Shown: piece after piece, positions 23,131 through 36,962 of the stretch
Layout of the letters: each line of letters begins with the position of its first letter
Position numbering within the stretch: the first letter of the stretch is position 1
From: Ehretia macrophylla
Taxonomy: Eukaryota; Streptophyta; Magnoliopsida; Boraginales; Ehretiaceae
Length of the DNA stretch: 64,000 nt
Direction of reading: 5' to 3'
NCBI GenBank assembly: GCA_037974665.1
Contig: CM075775.1
Span: 43,420,652 to 43,484,651 of the forward strand
Program-made: the position numbers and the translations under genes
Notes under the pieces: generated by a model
The model's input: the letters and a program-made list of their open reading frames with translations, nothing else
Told to the model about the DNA's origin: nothing
Database searches by the model: none

Positions 23131-25055
23131 GCTTGGTAAATGAACAAAAACAACTAAAAGGTATTTTCCCTTCCCTCATTTGCTTGCTTGCTTGGATCAG
23201 GATGTAAGGCCTAGCCTGAGAGACTTCCGACGTGTGGTTCAGCTAATTCTCATTCAAAAAGGGAAACTTGCGCTTATTCATATAGAAAGAGGAAGTCCTT
23301 TTGACGTATAAAAAGTACTACGCTTTCATCCTCGTGGCCTAAGGGCTTTCCCTGACTTGCTTGCCCTAGTCTTCCCTTCGTTCACGATCGGTGAATCCTC
23401 AGTTCAGTTACTTCCTTTTCCTTGAATGAGCAGTTAGGAGTAAATCCCCTTCGTGGGTCTGTTCCTGTGGGCTTTCATCGGGTCTATCGCGCCTTGAGGA
23501 TTGGAATACGGAGCAGAGTAGGGAGCTCTTCCCTCAGGGCGAGTTGCTTGGACTGACAGCCTTTTCTCTTTCCTTTCATGCCTAAGCGCTTACTTATTCA
23601 GAAAAATATCTTAAGAGAAGAACATCTTGAGTTGAGTAAAACAAACTACCTGGTTCATGAATGAAATTATCGAGAAAGAGCTCTTTGCTTTCGGAATTGA
23701 AGTCGGATCGGAACAACAAGGAGAAAAAGGTCATAGGTTAGCCCCGGGAGAGAGCAATCTCTTGCGGAGAAGGATGGAATTGCCCGATGAGAGAGAGAAT
23801 TCCTATTGAGTTAGCTTTCCTGGGGAAGAGGATATTCTATAAAGGCTATACCACGACCACCAAAGCAAGAAGATAATACATCATTCTAGAAAAGGACGAA
23901 GGACGAAGAAGAGCTCCAAGTAAGAGATATTATTCTCTAAAAGTAGCTACCGGGTGAGAATAAACAACTACCATTTAAGCTGACTTAAGAAAGGTTCTCG
24001 GAGATTCTTTTCAATGATCAAGTTTGAGCTATTTTTTAAGAGTAGAGTGGGTTTAGTTGGGAATCGTCTTTCTTGAGCTTAGCAAGCGGAAGGGCTTTCA
24101 TCGGAGAGCAAACTCCTGAGATATTAGTGGCTTGATAAAATATCTCATTTATGAAGATTTGTATTTTCGTATGAAACAGATCAGCTTGTCCGAATCAATA
24201 GAATCTGGAGTTGTTTGGATGATTGCCCCTGCTGGGAATCGATTCATGCCAAAAAGGGACTTCTTCACTTGTCAGTCGCCCGGGGCACCTCCTATCTCTC
24301 ACCTTAGAAGTACTCGTTCCTTCCGTAGTCCTTTTCACTTCAAATCATTTTCTAAATCCACATCAGGTATATATGGGAAAGACGATGACGGAAGCGTGAC
24401 TCGACACGCAGACCTTAACTCGCAGATTTCAATGTGCTTCACTCTAACAACGTTCATGACAGTTATTCTTTTTTTTATCTTGAATAAAACTTGATGTATG
24501 GCTTCCTTTCCGGCATGTTGGCGAGTTGCCGTCCTGATGGTCTTGGTAATGTTGCTCCCTAAAATCCCTTCTTCCGGTGAAGTGGAATAAAATGTGAGTC
24601 TCGTACAATTAGCCTACTGACCTAGGATTCCGAGAGAGAGAGAGAGACTGAGAAGGACTCCCTTTTCGACCCAACTCTTGACTTTCTTTGCCAATTAGAC
24701 GCTTGAAGGACTTATGGTAGCTTTCTTTCTGTGCATGCCCGATGAAGTGAGCCGAGGAGCCGAGTGACGTGCCAACGCTACTAATTGAGTGCCAGCACGT
24801 AGCTGTGTTGTCAGTAAGAAGAGTCAATTTATTATGACCAACGCGGTTGTTCGTATTTCATTTTCTTCTTCCCTTAGCACAGAGTTACTTACGGAATCTC
24901 AAAACTAACAAAACTTCGTTCGAATTGGATGTGCATTTTGTTAATCCAAAGTTTACCAATGATAATTAAAATATTCAAAGACGTTGTTAGTCACAGAGCC
25001 TTAGACCTGATCCGCTGTAACTAACAGCGCTCTTTCTGGAACACAGAACTTCGCC
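23131..25055 (+). other. Mitochondrial-like non-coding DNA with repeat R1
   Basis: No gene is identified. The stretch contains repeat R1 (24000-24262). The open frame 24132-24494 begins inside R1 and has a hydrophobic tail (TFMTVILFFILNKT). It is not preserved in the other R1 copy, so I do not call it a gene. A (GA)n run is at about 24632-24646. Confidence 0.35.
24000..24262 (+). repeat. Dispersed repeat R1, copy 1
   Basis: Matches 63117-63377 in the same orientation, with about 15-16 differences plus small indels (roughly 6 percent by eye). Typical of recombination-prone repeats in plant mitochondrial DNA. Confidence 0.8.
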
Positions 25056-25626
25056 TGAGCCAGGAACACTAGTTATATGCTTAACACATGCAAGTCGGAC
25101 GTTGTTTTCGGGGAGCTGGGCAGAAGGAATAGAGGCTCCTAGCTAAAGGTAGCTTGTCTCGCCCAGGAGGTGAGAAGAGTTGAGAACAAAGTGGCGAACG
25201 GGTGCGTAGCGCGTGGGAATCTGCCGAACAGTTCGGGCCAAATCCTAAAGAAAGCTAAAAAGCACTGTTTGATGAGCCTGCGTAGTATTAGGTAGTTGGT
25301 CAGGTACAGGCTGACCAAGCCAATGATGCTTAGCTGGTCTTTTCAGATGATCAACTACACTGGGACTGAGACACGGCCCGGACTCCCACAGGGGGCAGCG
25401 GTGGAGAATCTTGGACAATAGGCGAAAGCTTGATCCAGCAATATTGCTTGAGTGAAAAAGGGCAATGCCGCTTGTAAAGCTCTTTCGTCCAGTGCGCGAT
25501 CATGACAGGACTCAAGGATGAAGCCCCTGCTAACTCCATGCCAGCAGTGGCGGTAAGACGGGGAAGACAGGGCAAGTGTTCTTCACGTCGAGTGGGTGTA
25601 AAGGGCACATAGGCGGTGAATCGGGT
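25056..25626 (+). pseudogene. rrn18: Mitochondrial 18S (small subunit) rRNA, 5' fragment
   Basis: Homologous to the first third of plant mitochondrial small-subunit rRNA. Seen: tatgcttaacacatgcaagtc, gtggcgaacgggtg, the actgggactgagacacgg and cccggactcccac region, the atccagcaatatt region, and the 530 loop region. It stops at about 25626 after 'ataggcggtgaatcggg', so at least two thirds are missing. The nearly universal 530 loop reads gccagcagtggcggtaa instead of gccagcagccgcggtaa. Other universal CpG sites are also changed (ccgg to cctg, tccgtg to tccatg). Open frames across it (25351-25608 minus) are shadows. Confidence 0.92.
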
Positions 25627-26639
25627 GCTTTAAACAATTTGACCCGCAAAAACAATTCTGCTTTTTCTAGTTTTCCAATTGCAAGTTTCCCCGCAAAAAG
25701 CTCTCCACGCCTACTCTTAGAAAGAACACTATTTTTCTTTAGTTAGGTAGTTTTCCCGATCGTAAGCCCCTTTATGAGTAAGGGTAATTGAGGGCCGGGG
25801 AAAGTAGATTGGCAACAGGGAACCGTTTCTTACCCAGCCTTACCTACCCTATGTTTTCGAGGGGGAGGCTGGAACGGAAAAAGACCTGGTTCCACACATA
25901 TGAGATAGGCAGAAGATATAGGACGACCAGTTCACCACGGAAAGCAAATTCAATCCTATAGTCGTCTTCTTTGTTCGAAAAATGCACAATGGAAAGGGAT
26001 GCTAGTCGGCTTGGCAAAGTTGTAGGCCCCAATAAATCAGATCCGGAGTGATTCCTCACCTATCCTATCAGGGGCCCAGTTGAACGCTCGAGTATAGATT
26101 CCCTATGCTCATGTGAACGACCGGGGCCCGTAGATCTAAAAGGATCCATCCATAGGCCTGACCGGATATCCTTTGTCCACAAACAAAAACAAAGTAGGTT
26201 TTTAGTAGTAGTTCATGAGACCTCGAATTCCCACGATCTAGCGTGCATTATGCCAAGAGGTCCCACCCCTAACTCTAGCTGAGAAGTTGAGTCACCTTTC
26301 TTTTTTTTTTTCGTTGCAGCAAGTCAGTTGCGAGACGCTCCAGACCTGGACCTGTTCGGATGTGAGCTGAGCTTCCAACAATAAGATCCTACTACTGCTC
26401 ATTCCAGCAGACGGGACGCTTTCCCTAGCTTTTGAATTTCACGTACTTTTTTTTTCATTTTTCTCACCAGAATGCATGTAAAAATCAACTCACCGGCCTA
26501 TGATTTTTTCTTTTTTATGTCTTCGCTTGATCCTAGTTTCCATTCCCCTTTCTCAAATAAGAAGGTAAGCTTCATAGCTCCAACCTAGTAAAGGCTCATC
26601 TTTTTTTTTTTTTAGAAAAGAATAGAATAAAGAAAGAGA
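25627..26639 (+). other. Mitochondrial-like non-coding DNA
   Basis: No gene is recognised. The rRNA match ends in a sharp join to 'tgctttaaacaatttgacccgc'. Poly-T/poly-A runs occur at 26300, 26450 and 26602. The minus frame at 25844-26059 has no known domain. Confidence 0.35.
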
Positions 26640-28025
<1,386 letters not shown>

Positions 28026-28082
28026 ATACAGTGAGTAAGCGGGGAAAGCCAATTTAATCCTGTCCTTCTGCTAAGCCTTTCT

Positions 28083-28469
28083 ATGGCGATCCATTGTATA
28101 AGGGTTAGAGGGAGGAAGTGCTATAGATGTGTTAAGAAAGTGAAAAAGCCAATTAGAGATCCATTTAGAGTTAGAATCTCGAATCAAAGCCTTTTTGGTA
28201 GTTTAGGCGGGGTCCTTTCGATTGAGTGCAAGATGGTAGCGATCATTTCTACCATTTCACAAGCTCAGGCGAACAACGGTGCCAATCCAACTAATAACAA
28301 GGGTTCAATCACCAGGTTCACAAGAGTCGGGGACAGAACGAGGGAGGGACACAACGGGCACAAGAACCCACCTTGTAGTATCATCATAGAGATAAAGAAA
28401 GGCCAGAGACCCCGTGGATCGGGAAGGGGTGAATCGGCACATCTACCCGACCCATCTATGCAGAGCTAG
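28083..28469 (+). CDS. Unidentified basic open frame, 128 aa
   Basis: The frame is open for 128 codons just upstream of, and divergent from, the atp1 fragment. The N-terminus is strongly basic (RVRGRKCYRCVKKVKK), with further Arg/Lys/Gly-rich parts (KKGQRPRGSGRGE). That composition could suit a ribosomal or RNA-binding protein, but I see no family motif. Probably a chance frame or displaced mitochondrial ORF. Confidence 0.25.
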   Translation: MAIHCIRVRGRKCYRCVKKVKKPIRDPFRVRISNQSLFGSLGGVLSIECKMVAIISTISQAQANNGANPTNNKGSITRFTRVGDRTREGHNGHKNPPCSIIIEIKKGQRPRGSGRGESAHLPDPSMQS

Positions 28470-30270
28470 GTGGCACGGCACGGTACCTACTTTTTTTTAG
28501 GGTTGCACAAATCGAGGTAGCATGTCTAGTGGATGAGGGCGAGGAACAGATTGCACTCGATGTCCCTTCATGAACGCGAAGGTTTTCTACCTAGTACGAA
28601 ATGAAAGTACCGGGCGGGGAAGCGGAGGCTGCCACTATGGATACGGCAAAGAAGCGAAAGCTCACTCGACCAAAGGAAGATGAAGCGAAGAGCGGGCTAT
28701 GGTTTCTTAGCGGAGGTTCGAAAGCCAGTTGTACTTCCAAATAGAGTTCTATATCTAGTCACGAAAGAGCAAGTGGTTTCTCCCTTTGATTACGTCCCAG
28801 GGAATCGCTTTTATAGTATGAGGTTTTCTATGTCCCCAACTTCTCTTTATTAAGAGACTCGGTTGTGTACTATAAAAGAAATGGATTGTACCACAAGCGC
28901 TGATCCCAAAGAAAGCAGTTGGCTCTTGCTGCATCCATTAGCATGCTTAATGGTAGCATGGTCTTCTCTTAGGTTTCTCTTGGATTCAGAATGGGAGCTG
29001 CACGTTAGTACTTTTGACTTGACTTTCTTACTTTTCTGGCATAAAAGGTCTTGTCTCTTTACTGTCCCGGTCCTCTCTCTTTGTTGTTTTAGCGGAATAA
29101 GCAGTCTTGGTGCTTTTGGCCTTGCACTAGTCTAACTGTGCTTTCCTAGCCAAAGGCTATTCTTGATCTGGTTCTGCCAGTAAGAAGGGCATCCAACAGA
29201 CAGAGTGATGCTTTTGTCATATATTATGACATGATAGTCTATTATTTCATTTTTTAGGAATCCATATAAATGTTTGGCTTAGTGTTCGTATCATAATCAT
29301 AAGAGGTTGTTTTCTTGCAATTGAATCAAAAGGAACTGTTCTTACCTCAAAGGGAGTGCAGCCAGCCTATCCAGCATAACATAATATAGGAAAGTAAGCC
29401 CTCTTCCTTGTCAACTCCGAACGAATGTTTAGTTAGCCGCAAATGAGAACTCTTCTTGCTTGTTAGCAGGTTGCTCCATGGTTGGTTAGCTCGAAAGCGA
29501 GTTCTTACTCTTTGACCTGAGGGGAAAAAAGCTGTGATTACCTGGGGCCAGGTTGACCTTCTTTATGCGGTACGGCTATTAGTCTTATTAGAGTCAGTAG
29601 CTGGTAATCTTTTCTTCCACCTATTAGCGGTGTGACTGTCACTTTCTTCTTGAAAAGATAGCTTTCCTTTGGCGGTATCGTATATAATAGAAAGGCTGAA
29701 TTTAGGAGCGCTCTTTTTATCCAACAACTCAAAATCTCGTAAGAGAAGAAAGCAACTTTGACACCCAAAAAGTCCCATGCTTTCCTCTGTCCCCAATCGC
29801 ATAAGCGATGAGCATTTCTTTCATTTCTATGATGATTCTGCTTCCAAACCTGCAAGTTTATACGTTGAAAAGACAGGAATGAAAGCCTCGAAGCTAAAAT
29901 GCCAGTTTAATGCGGAGTTACAGTGGGGCCTAAAAGAAGGAAAGCGAAATACCGAAAAAGCGTTGAAGAGCTAATGAATGAGGAAGCTAAAAAGAAGAGT
30001 GTAAGAAAATTGTTGGATTACTTCCTTAGGTGCTTAGGTATTTCCTCTCTATGATAAGACTACTTAAATAAAGGAACTACACGCGTCTACCTTATTTATG
30101 CCTTTCTTGTAGTGTCCGCTTTTATCGTTAAAGTGAGTGTCGTGTTTTTTCTTAATTCATAAGTAAGAGGAGGAGATGCCATCTGGGTAGCTGAGGACCG
30201 ATATACTCGACTCTATTTTCTACCGGCATAAGCTCTAATATGACTGAACGAAGAAAGTGTAAACTCGAGT
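28470..30270 (+). other. Mitochondrial-like non-coding DNA
   Basis: No known gene is recognised. The minus frame 29538-29855 contains FLGVKVAFFSYEI near 29730-29780, a phrase that recurs at about 44840-44870, 60965-61010 and 61745-61790. The plus frame 28863-29135 is hydrophobic and Leu-rich but unidentified. Confidence 0.35.
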
Positions 30271-30332
30271 TCTCTTTGAATTGCCCTATTGACTAAGGGT
30301 CGGTGTTTTCAAAAATGTCAAGCTGACGGGGT
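30271..30332 (+). repeat. Dispersed repeat R3, copy 1
   Basis: The stretch 'tttgaattgccctattgact' and following bases to about 30332 matches 62901-62963 in the same orientation with five or six differences. Confidence 0.75.
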
Positions 30333-30344
30333 CACGTACCAGTA

Positions 30345-30634
30345 GTGACAATGGCAAAAGGGGGGGGGGTGGACACTAGTTGTGCTAGTGGAATGACCCA
30401 ACTAGACCTAGTCAACCCGAACCATTTTGCGGTTCTAGAGGACCTTGAACAAGAAGAGGCAAAGATGCCAGATCTGGACACTGCTGAATCGGAAGAGATT
30501 GCCCAGGATGAGTGTCTGGGTAACAAAGCCGAGGAGGGTATAGTCAAGGAGATAACTCCCGAGGAGAGTGATTTGGCCCATAGAAGCAAGGATCTGGAAG
30601 AGAGGGTTAATACTGGGTCAACTATGGCAGTAAC
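30345..30634 (+). pseudogene. 5' half of an open frame split by a Tekay insertion complex
   Basis: ATG at 30345 opens a hydrophilic, acidic stretch of about 96 codons (NHFAVLEDLEQEEAKMPDLD and Glu-rich text). It is cut at 30634 by the LTR start TGTCACGG. The last five host bases, gtaac, are nearly repeated (gtgac) at 43576-43580, and the frame continues there in the same phase. The FAVLEDL-type phrase resembles spacers in plant LINE-like proteins, but this is weak. I cannot assign a function. Confidence 0.45.
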
Positions 30635-33134
30635 TGTCACGGCCCGACCCAACCCCCAAGCTAAAGGTTAAGTCCGGACCCGACACACGGACAGAGTCTC
30701 CCCTGTACCGTGGACATTCCAAAAACATGTAAACACCTAAACAAAGTCCCAACAATACAATACAAGCTTTTCTCAATTAAACAACAAAGCTATAAGGCCA
30801 TCCGAGCCTTAAGGTACACAATATCTCCAAAACACACAAGCATGCGAGAACTTGTTATCAGCATAGTTTTATAATCATAACATTCTAGGAAATCAACAAA
30901 ACAACTTAAAGGATAATGCATTCTACACTAACCATCCACTCCCAAGCATGCAAGGAAATAAAGGCAAGAATAAAAGTTATTACAAGACATGGCTTCTAAT
31001 TCTACACCACAATCTACTATCCTTCAATTTGCACAACAACATATACATAGCCCTTAGGCCACAAAATAGTACGTAAAGTAATCAGATGAATCTTCCACAT
31101 AGCAGCAAATTCATTAACCACCTCAAGCTATCAGGCACAACAACTAAGGTAAAGGCTCAATCTGAACTTCTTCTTCCTCAACTAACTCAACAAGCTGGGG
31201 ATCACCCTCAGCGTCTCCTGAAACAGATATCGAGGTATGAGCAACCACTGTTGCCCAGTGAGGGATATAGTCCCGGGGCGTGCAATGCAACATATAATAC
31301 AATTATACAACAATAACACTTAGACAATTAAAGAAACAATGATAACTTAAATAACCACACATTTAAAAGGATACATTTCACACAATCCCCTATACACCAA
31401 TCTTCACAAGTCTTCAATCACGATCCACAATCCACGAACCACGAGCACGATCACGATAAGCCGGCATAGTCCCCAAACACTCTAGTGGGTGTACTCCGGA
31501 TGTACCCCGAATATCCTACGACCCAACATCCCCTGGCAATCTCCGGACCAAGCGAATGAGGGAATAGGGCACGGAGTTTGAATATCCACCGGCAAGCCCT
31601 CTGCCGCCCAACCGATATTCAACACATCCGCCCCTGACACTATGGTTGCGCAACCACTATGCAATGCACTTAACGATGGCAAGTTAATAGCAATAATATA
31701 AACATTAACACATATGAGGATCAACAAAGTAGGTTGACCTCGATGCAATTAGAATAGAACAATTATATAAGCAAATATGCAGTTTTACAAAGAGACATTA
31801 GCAAGATAAGTTTAGAATCATACCAAAAGCTCCGAATCAACTTAAAATCACTTATAAACACTCAAGAAGTCATGACATGGGTTTAGAAGTGTGATACAAC
31901 CTAAATTGCACCTAAACCCCTTTGTTTTTTGAACTATTTCTCTTCCAAACCAAGGTTAATGATTTCATTTTCAAAGGAAACTCTCCCAACCTTCTAACTA
32001 ACCCTCAAGGTACCATCTTAACCCACTAACTCATTCAAATGCCCGCAATTACCCCGAAAGCCCCAAATTCCCTCTTATGGCTTTAAACTACACATACATT
32101 GTCCGGGCTTCAAACAAGGGATATCAAGGCATCTATAGCACCTAGGTAGCCTAAGGATACTAGAATTGAAGCCCGAATCCACCCGGATTCGCATTAACCC
32201 CAAAAGCCCCAAGTTAAAGTCGGCTATTTTCCATTTTTAGGCGATTTAAGGGCAATGCAAGTGTACGGGGCTATTAGGTTATCTTCACTAGCACCTAAGG
32301 CATCTATTAGAAGCATTAAATCAAGCTAATTCGAGCAATTACACAAAACCCTAGAAAAAAATGTCACTATTCACCCTAAAAATCAAACTAACGATTCTAA
32401 CCGTTTAAATTGCGAAACGACGGTTCAAATGTGTTCTCTAGCATTCATATAGATGGTATATTAGCATAGATAACAATTACAATAGCATATAATCATATTT
32501 TCAACAAATCAAGAAATGAGCAACTATTTAAAAATGCAAAAACAAGTTGTGAAATCCCTCACCAATACGCGTAGGAGCACCTAGGAACCTTGCAAACACC
32601 CTACACTAGTTGCTCAAGGCTTGGAGTGGCTTGATTTGATGATTTGAAGAAGCAAAAATCCTCAAGAAGCAAGAGAAGGGCTGTCGGGTTTGGGGCACTG
32701 TTCACTGCTGAATTTTTTGTGTTTTTGTGCTAAATGTGCTTATGTTATGTTTTTAATAGGTAAGCCTTGAGGTGGGTTAAGTTTGGGTGCTTAAGGTGGT
32801 TTATTTAATGCGCGTTGCTACCTCATAACGAGGCTAATGTGTAAAACATAGGCTAGCTAATTAAATTTCTAAGTTATGTTACGTAACACTATTCACTCAA
32901 CTACAAAAATCATTTTCTAAACGAGCCCTCCTAATGCCTTTAGCTCAAATGCACATTTTTCCCACTACTTTTACAATTAATATGATTTAATAAAAATGCT
33001 AATTAACTAATAGAAGGCAGTTTAAAAACGGAGTGAATAGTAGTCATAAAAGTCAGTTAGTAAGGCACCGAAATAAATGCGCAAACAAGGGATGCAACAT
33101 TAATAAAATGCATGGCTAAATCTCGGGCGTCACA
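30635..33134 (-). repeat. 3' LTR of the Tekay-type element, 2500 bp
   Basis: Direct repeat of 38182-40681, equal in length. On the minus strand it starts TGTGACGCCCGAG and ends GCCGTGACA. About 20-25 base differences between the two LTRs are visible by eye, near 1 percent, indicating a recent insertion or a recent exchange. Small open frames at 31086-31748 recur in the other LTR and are not genes. Confidence 0.9.
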
Positions 33135-33147
33135 TTCTCTCCCCCTT
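33135..33147 (-). other. Polypurine tract of the Tekay-type element
   Basis: Minus strand AAGGGGGAGAGAA lies immediately before the 3' LTR. It is also present before the LTR at 40682-40694 and before 54785. Confidence 0.85.
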
Positions 33148-33212
33148 AAACTAATTGTGTCCACGCAATTCTTACATGATTCGGCGAATAACTCTGGATA
33201 CCGTTCCTGCAT

Positions 33213-36200
33213 CTAATCCTCTCTTTCCCATGTCGCATCCTCTACTCCGTGATGATCCCACAGAACTTTAACCATCGGAATGCTTTTAGTCCTCAGCTCC
33301 TGAACTTTCTGATCAACAATTCGAAGAGGTTTCTCTGTGTAGGTCAAAGTTTCACTGATCTCTAGCGGTTCCGGCTCAAGTATGTGAGAGGCATTTGGCT
33401 GATACTTCCGAAGCATGGAAACATGGAATACGTCATGAATTCTGCCCAGACTGGGAGGTAAAGCTAGACAGTAAGCCAAATCACCAACAATTTCAGTTAT
33501 CTCAAATGGTCCCACATATCGAGGATTGAGTTTACCTCCTTTACCATGCCGAATCAAACCCTTGCGAGGAGAAATTTTCAGAAATACCCGGTCCCCTACA
33601 GTAAATTTCAGATCATGACGTCGTCTATCTGCATAACTCTTTTGCCGACTCTGAGCTGTAAGCATTCTTTTTCTGATAAGCTGCACATGATCAATCATTT
33701 TGTTCATTTCAGGTAAGAGAGTAGGGTCGATAGTCTTCATTTCACCAACATCATCCCAGTAGAGAGGAGACCGACATTTACGCCCATAAAGTGCATCATA
33801 AGGTGCCATACCAATAGTAGCTTGATAACTATTGTTGTAGGCGAACTCTGCTAGTGGCAAATACTTCTCCCAACTCTTACCGAAGTCTAGAATACAAGCC
33901 CGCAACATATCCTCGAGGATTAAGATAGTTCTCTCGGATTGACCATCTGTCTGAGGATGATAAGCTGTACTGAAATTCAAATTCATGCCCAAAGCTTTCT
34001 GAATCTTCTGCCAGAACTGAGATGTGAATCTGGGATCTCTATCTGACATGATACTCTTTGGAATTCCATGTAACCGGACAACATTCTCAATATACAACTC
34101 TACCAGTTTATCAAGAGAATCAGACTTCATTTTAGCAATAAAATGAGAAGTCTTGGTCAGTCTATCCACAATAACCCAAACTGAGTCATTACCCTTCGAA
34201 GACCTTGGTAAATCTGATACGAAATCCATAGTAATATGATCCCATTTCCAAACAGGAATAGCCAAAGGCTGCAACAACCCTGCAGGTCTCTGATGTTCTG
34301 CTTTAACTTTCTGACAAGTAAGGCATCGAGCAACATAGTCAGCAATTTCTCTCTTCATATTATTCCACCAGAAATTCTGCTTCAAATCTCTATACATTTT
34401 AGTACTGCCTGGATGGATAATATATCTGGAACTGTGTGCCTCAGCAAGAATATCCTTTTTCAGAGTTGGATCATTCGGAATACAGATTCTACCCTTGAAT
34501 TTAAGAATACCATCGTCGTGCAGTTTGAAATTCGACTCTCCCCCTTTAGAATTCTCTAAGACTTTCAATAATTGAAGATCAGCCTGTTGAGCTTCTCGAA
34601 TCCTGGATAATAACAGAGATTGAATCTGCAAACTTGTGAATTTGATACCAGAATTTGAAGTACTAGGCTTCCATAAACATAATTCTTCCATGAATTCCCA
34701 ATTCTTGATAATCAAGCTAGCAACAGTAGCCTTTCGGCTCAAAGCATCAGCAACAATATTGGCCTTACCCGGAAGATAGTTAATGGTGCAGTTATAGTCC
34801 TCAAGTAATTCCAGCCAACGCCTCTGCCTCATGTTCAACTCTTTATGTGAAAACAGATATTTCAAGCTTTTATGATCTGTAAAGATTTCAAATTTGTTGC
34901 CCCAGAGATAATGACGCCATTTCTTTAATGCAAGAATGATAGCTGCAAGCTCAAGATCATGAGTCGGATAGTTGAGTTCATAAGGCTTCAGTTTCCTGGA
35001 AGCATAAGCAATAACCCGGCCATTCTGCATCAAGACACAACCCAGACCTTCCTTCGAAGCATCACTATAGATCACCAGATTATCATAACCCTCAGGTAAA
35101 GCAAGAATAGGAGCTGTAGTCAATCTCTTCTTCAATTCCTGGAAGCTGGCCTCGCATTTATCATTCCAGTCAAATACTGTTTTCTTCTGAGTAAGCTGAG
35201 TTAAAAGCCCTGCAATCTTAGAGAAATCCTTGACAAACCTCCGATAATACCCAGCTAACCCAAGGAAGCTACGAATCTCCGTGACAGTTTCAGGTCGTTT
35301 CCAATATAACACAGCTTCAATCTTCGCTGGATCAACAGAAATACCATCCTGCGAGATAATATGGCCCAGAAAAGCAACTTGCTTAAGCCAGAATTCACAT
35401 TTGCTAAACTTTGCAAATAACTGATGTTCCTGAAGAGTCTGCAACACAATTCTGAGATGCTGTTCATGTTCCGCCTCAGATTTAGAATAGACAAGAATAT
35501 CATCAATGAATATGACCACAAATTGGTCCAGATAAGGACGGAATACCCTCTGCATTAAGTCCATGAATGCGGCGGGAGCATTAGTAAGACCAAACGGCAA
35601 GACAACAAACTCATAATGGCCATATCGAGTTCTGAAAGCAGTTTTAGGAACATCATCTTTCTTAATCCTCAGCTGATAATAACCCTGCCTCAGATCAAAT
35701 TTAGAGAATACCCTGGCGCCTTGCAACTGATCAAACAACTCTTCGATTAAAGGCAAAGGATATTTATTTTTGATGGTTACCTGATTAAGACCCCGATAAT
35801 CAATGCACAGGCGAAGAGACCCGTCTTTCTTTTTAACGAATAGAACTGGCGCACCCCACGGTGAAGAACTCGACTGAATGAATCCCTTCTCAAGCAAGCC
35901 CTGCAATTGAACTTTCAACTCCTGCAACTCAGGTGGAGCCATTCTGTACGGAGTCCTAGAGATAGGTGAAGTCCCCGGCAATAAATCAATCATGAACTCT
36001 ATCTCTCTATCAGGCGGTAACCCAGGTAATTCCTCAGGAAAGACCCCCGGAAACTCTCTCACGATAGGTACATCATTCAATTTCAATTGATCCCCAGGTT
36101 GATTAATCAAATATGCAAGATAAGCCTCACAACCCTTGCTCAATAATTTAGATGCCCTAATAGAAGAAATAATAGGAGTTCCCGTAGATTTTCTACTACC

Positions 36201-36875
36201 AACTATTTTAAGTACAGGCTGGTCAGGCATTTCTAGATACACAATCTTCTTTCTACAATCAAGCTGGGCATAATATTTACTTAGCCAGTCCATCCCCAAT
36301 ATAATTTCAAAGTCATTGAAGGGTAGGATAATCAAATCAGCAGGAAAAACACGACCCTCAATAAATATACTACATGCTCTGCAAATAGATCTAGTAACAA
36401 ACTTCGGACCCATAGGAGTATAAACCACAATCTCATGCAACAATTTATCATGTTTCAATTTAGCATTTTGTGCACAAGTAGGAGTAATAAAAGAATGCGA
36501 AGCCCCGGAATCAATTAAAACCTTAACTGATTGATCATTAAGAAGAAAAATACCTTCTACCACAGCAGTAGTGTCCGGAAGCTCCTCAGCATCCAAAGCA
36601 AATACACGGGCCTGACCTTGTGGTGGTGGTGCTGCAGCTGGTGCCCTGGTCTGAGAGTTCTGAGCTGATGTCTGACCCCTAGGGTTCTTAAATTTCTGAC
36701 AGTCTTTAACCCTGTGCTGATCACTGCCGCAACCTGTACACTTGTTATGTTTCTTCCAACAAACATCCTCAGTGTGGCCCTGGCGCTGACAGAAGCTGCA
36801 CTGCTGGTGACGTCTTGCAATAGTGCCTCCCGAAGGAGCTCTGTAAGTAGAGGTAGCTGAACTACCCTGCTGCAA
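33213..36875 (-). CDS. pol: Tekay-type chromovirus Pol (PR, RT, RNase H, integrase, chromodomain)
   Basis: The 1220-codon open part of a single Gag-Pol frame. In order: two CCHC knuckles ([14 protein letters not shown] about residue 27, [14 protein letters not shown] about 47), protease [10 protein letters not shown] (about 120), RT with [12 protein letters not shown] and FIDDILVYS (about 457), and RNase [11 protein letters not shown] (about 602) with FTDHKSL. Integrase follows with an HHCC region (about 820-870) and DDE residues in MDFVSD, SDRDPRF and SERTIL (about 883, 943, 980). A chromodomain ([16 protein letters not shown]) is at the end. The frame is in phase with gag at 36963-37829 and separated from it by two stops. 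A stop at 33213, where the related copy has Gln, removes the last residues. All catalytic motifs look intact. Confidence 0.95.
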   Translation of the reverse strand: MQQGSSATSTYRAPSGGTIARRHQQCSFCQRQGHTEDVCWKKHNKCTGCGSDQHRVKDCQKFKNPRGQTSAQNSQTRAPAAAPPPQGQARVFALDAEELPDTTAVVEGIFLLNDQSVKVLIDSGASHSFITPTCAQNAKLKHDKLLHEIVVYTPMGPKFVTRSICRACSIFIEGRVFPADLIILPFNDFEIILGMDWLSKYYAQLDCRKKIVYLEMPDQPVLKIVGSRKSTGTPIISSIRASKLLSKGCEAYLAYLINQPGDQLKLNDVPIVREFPGVFPEELPGLPPDREIEFMIDLLPGTSPISRTPYRMAPPELQELKVQLQGLLEKGFIQSSSSPWGAPVLFVKKKDGSLRLCIDYRGLNQVTIKNKYPLPLIEELFDQLQGARVFSKFDLRQGYYQLRIKKDDVPKTAFRTRYGHYEFVVLPFGLTNAPAAFMDLMQRVFRPYLDQFVVIFIDDILVYSKSEAEHEQHLRIVLQTLQEHQLFAKFSKCEFWLKQVAFLGHIISQDGISVDPAKIEAVLYWKRPETVTEIRSFLGLAGYYRRFVKDFSKIAGLLTQLTQKKTVFDWNDKCEASFQELKKRLTTAPILALPEGYDNLVIYSDASKEGLGCVLMQNGRVIAYASRKLKPYELNYPTHDLELAAIILALKKWRHYLWGNKFEIFTDHKSLKYLFSHKELNMRQRRWLELLEDYNCTINYLPGKANIVADALSRKATVASLIIKNWEFMEELCLWKPSTSNSGIKFTSLQIQSLLLSRIREAQQADLQLLKVLENSKGGESNFKLHDDGILKFKGRICIPNDPTLKKDILAEAHSSRYIIHPGSTKMYRDLKQNFWWNNMKREIADYVARCLTCQKVKAEHQRPAGLLQPLAIPVWKWDHITMDFVSDLPRSSKGNDSVWVIVDRLTKTSHFIAKMKSDSLDKLVELYIENVVRLHGIPKSIMSDRDPRFTSQFWQKIQKALGMNLNFSTAYHPQTDGQSERTILILEDMLRACILDFGKSWEKYLPLAEFAYNNSYQATIGMAPYDALYGRKCRSPLYWDDVGEMKTIDPTLLPEMNKMIDHVQLIRKRMLTAQSRQKSYADRRRHDLKFTVGDRVFLKISPRKGLIRHGKGGKLNPRYVGPFEITEIVGDLAYCLALPPSLGRIHDVFHVSMLRKYQPNASHILEPEPLEISETLTYTEKPLRIVDQKVQELRTKSIPMVKVLWDHHGVEDATWERED

Positions 36876-36962
36876 ATGGGAAACTGCTGGACGGAACTGA
36901 CTCTGAGTCTGACTCTGGTCTGGTCATGCCTGAGTCTGAGTAGGCCCTGTGTAACTCTGAGT

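Noticed and set aside
34157..35521. Open frames overlapping the Tekay pol on both strands
   Set aside because: Shadows of pol. The same shadows appear opposite the plus-strand copy (52398-53762).
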